From assembly GCA_015832175.1 (NCBI GenBank), contig WJXW01000003.1, positions 62,001 to 126,000 of the forward strand: a stretch of 64,000 nucleotides of DNA, in the 5' to 3' direction. The translations under genes and the position numbers were made by a program. This document shows positions 62,430 to 64,000 of the stretch, one piece after another; position 1 is the stretch's first letter, and every line of letters starts with the position of its first letter. The notes under the pieces were generated by a model, which worked only from the letters and a program-made list of their open reading frames with translations, searched no databases and was not told the DNA's origin. Source of the DNA: Paraphaeosphaeria minitans. Its lineage: Eukaryota > Ascomycota > Dothideomycetes > Pleosporales > Didymosphaeriaceae.

Positions 62430-62874
62430 TGTTAGGATCTAAAATCCACATAATGGCGAAAAGCCGGTTTTGTACCTAGTAGGCGCGTAGTAAGGATTAA
62501 GCGGGGAGTTAATACTGGCTACGCCTTAAATAAAGAAGTTACGTAACCACTCTCTACAGAGCGCTTAATTACTCTGTACTAGAGTATAACATATATAACT
62601 GCTCTCTATAGAGCGCTCTCTACAGAGCGCTCTCTACAGAGCGCTCCCTATAGAGCGGACTTTGCTTAGTATATAGGAACGTGAGGATGGACTCTCTATA
62701 CTTATATTTAATCTATTTATTAATTTATTATTTAGATTCTAGTAGACTAAATTATTAACTTGTTACACTTTATAAGATACTATTATATTAATAAGACCTT
62801 CTACCTTCTGTAAGTACTTCTGCCTAAGAACTAACTTTAACCCTTTAGGACTAGCTACCCTCTTAGATTTAATA
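62430..62874 (+). repeat. 5' LTR of gypsy element
   Basis: 445 bp from TGTTAGG to about ..TTTAATA (former ..AACA). The last ~230 bp match the LTR at 54795-55204. U3 differs and carries four 14-bp tandem units GCTCTCTACAGAGC (62601-62656) with half-site symmetry, perhaps enhancer-like. Confidence 0.8.
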
Positions 62875-62879
62875 TCTTA

Positions 62880-64000
62880 AACACCCTTAATATAAGTACT
62901 TTACAAACTCCTATCTCTTCTATAGCTTTAGGTGCTGCTAAGATTACTCCTAGAAAGAATAGTAGTAAGGCGCATAAACCTAATCTCTACTTTAGTAAAT
63001 AATCTTAAACTAATGTCTAGATTCTTTAGTTAGACCTTTACTTCTTTAACTTAGATAAACCCCTTAAAGATAAGAAGAAAGTTATCTTTATAGTAATATA
63101 TATACGAGGAGATGTAGGATTATAGATTTATCCCTACCTTAAAAAGTACCTAGGAATAGACTATAATAATAATAATAATTACGTAAATGAGCACGCTAAT
63201 GTAGTTAACATTATTAAGAATTATAATAACTTTAAGAAATACCTTAAATAACTCTTTAGGATTACTAATAAGGACTCTATTACAAAGGTAAAGATTTAGA
63301 CTATAACTTAGAAATAATTAGTAGCTGAGTATATAGCTAAGTTTTGTAGATACGCTATATAGCTTAACTAGGACAATGAATCTCTTTAGGATATGTATAA
63401 ATAAGGACTTAAATAGAAACTATATAAGAAACTCTTACGTAGTAGTGCGCGAATTACTAACCTCAAAGAACTATATAAAGAAACTATTAGAATTAATAGA
63501 GAGTGGTTTTTATTATAATAAGAGCTCTACTAAAACCCTAGAGTAATAAGCTTTAGATAACTAGCAAAAGTAGTTTATAAGAACCCTATTAGAATTGTCT
63601 AAAAGTAACAGCTAAGGAACTACTAGAGATATAAACTAATAGAAGACGTCTAGTTTAACTACTTAGGCAAAGGAAAAGAAGGAAAGATAGGCCCTAAGTA
63701 GCCTAATAAACGTGTTTTTAATAGAAGTTAATAACTAATAACTAAGACCCGTAAATGCTTTATATGTGGTAAACTAGGCTATGTAGCTAGGAACTGTAGA
63801 TTAAAGAATAAAGTCTATTAAACTAAGTTAAATATACTAACTATTAAGGACTAAGAACCTAATAAGGAATAAAAGGTTATTACAACGCTATTTAGTTACT
63901 AACGCGTTACGCTAGAATAAAGTAAGTAATTAGATTTACCTAACTTATAATTATACGAAGATCTAGAAGATAACTCTAATATATACTATTATTAAATCCA
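62880..64000 (+). pseudogene. Degenerate gag of gypsy element, with CCHC zinc knuckle
   Basis: Follows the 5' LTR. Frame contains the capsid-like stretch LQIYPYLKKYLGIDYNNNNN (near 63125), then helical Leu/Lys-rich gag, and a zinc knuckle KCFICGKLGYVARNCR (63752-63800), in which the expected His reads as Tyr (CAT to TAT), fitting RIP. Continues into an acidic/Tyr-rich extension shared with 50077 onward. Nucleocapsid-type RNA binding is known for the family. Stops at Gln codons; partial at the window edge. Confidence 0.82.

Larger units (their letters stand above)
62430..64000 (+). mobile_element. Ty3/gypsy element, 5' LTR and gag (runs off window)
   Basis: 5' LTR plus gag in the sense direction; the last ~90 bp match the first ~90 bp of the truncated element at 50077. 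Same family as 50077-55204, inserted in the helicase 5' end. The remainder lies beyond 64000. Confidence 0.88.

Overview
The window looks like repeat-rich, silenced DNA of a filamentous ascomycete (Pezizomycotina). TA dinucleotides are heavily over-represented and CA/TG are depleted. Copies of the same repeat differ almost only by C/T and G/A changes, and old reading frames are littered with TAA/TAG where Gln or Trp codons would be expected. This is the footprint of repeat-induced point mutation (RIP). I find no intact protein gene: the short open frames are remnants or shadows of decayed genes. Translations were read by eye treating in-frame TAG/TAA as former Gln, a procedure that can make non-coding frames look coding, so confidence is limited wherever no family motif is seen.

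Layout. 1-5946: two degenerate plus-strand genes ('C', with a Lys/Gly-rich tail, and 'B', about 1,050 codons) and a third weak frame ('G'). 5947-17639 and 17640-28632 are two tandem copies of an ~11-kb block. Read on the minus strand, each block has a RecQ-like helicase pseudogene of 1,490 codons with an N-terminal C2H2-like finger (telomere-linked-helicase type), an AT-rich spacer, an array of ~62-bp minisatellite units, and a large unrecognised gene ('A', ~1,400 codons). 28633-31780: a weak plus-strand frame and a field of diverged minisatellites. 32135-43702 repeats 1-~11755 at a constant offset of 32,134 bp (genes C, B, G, A and the array). 43703-45266 is a second partial copy with an expanded array. 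45270-46655 holds two unrecognised minus-strand remnants.

46664-62048 is a large inverted arrangement. Two arms carrying a diverged gene B and a shared tail (46664-50076 and 59555-62048) enclose a 5'-truncated Ty3/gypsy chromovirus with its 3' LTR (50077-55204) and a displaced, RIP-mutated rDNA fragment on the minus strand: 28S 3' end, intergenic spacer with ~163-bp repeats, and an 18S gene lacking its 3' part (55205-59555). From 62049 a 5' fragment of the helicase is interrupted by another gypsy element, whose 5' LTR and gag run off the end of the window.

Inference: helicase-bearing tandem blocks, minisatellites, short telomere-like sequence at the block edge, displaced rDNA and nested retroelements suggest a subtelomeric or rDNA-adjacent region, with the helicase blocks resembling in organisation the Y'/TLH-type subtelomeric elements of other fungi. 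Telomere tracts are not present in the window, so this location is not proven.
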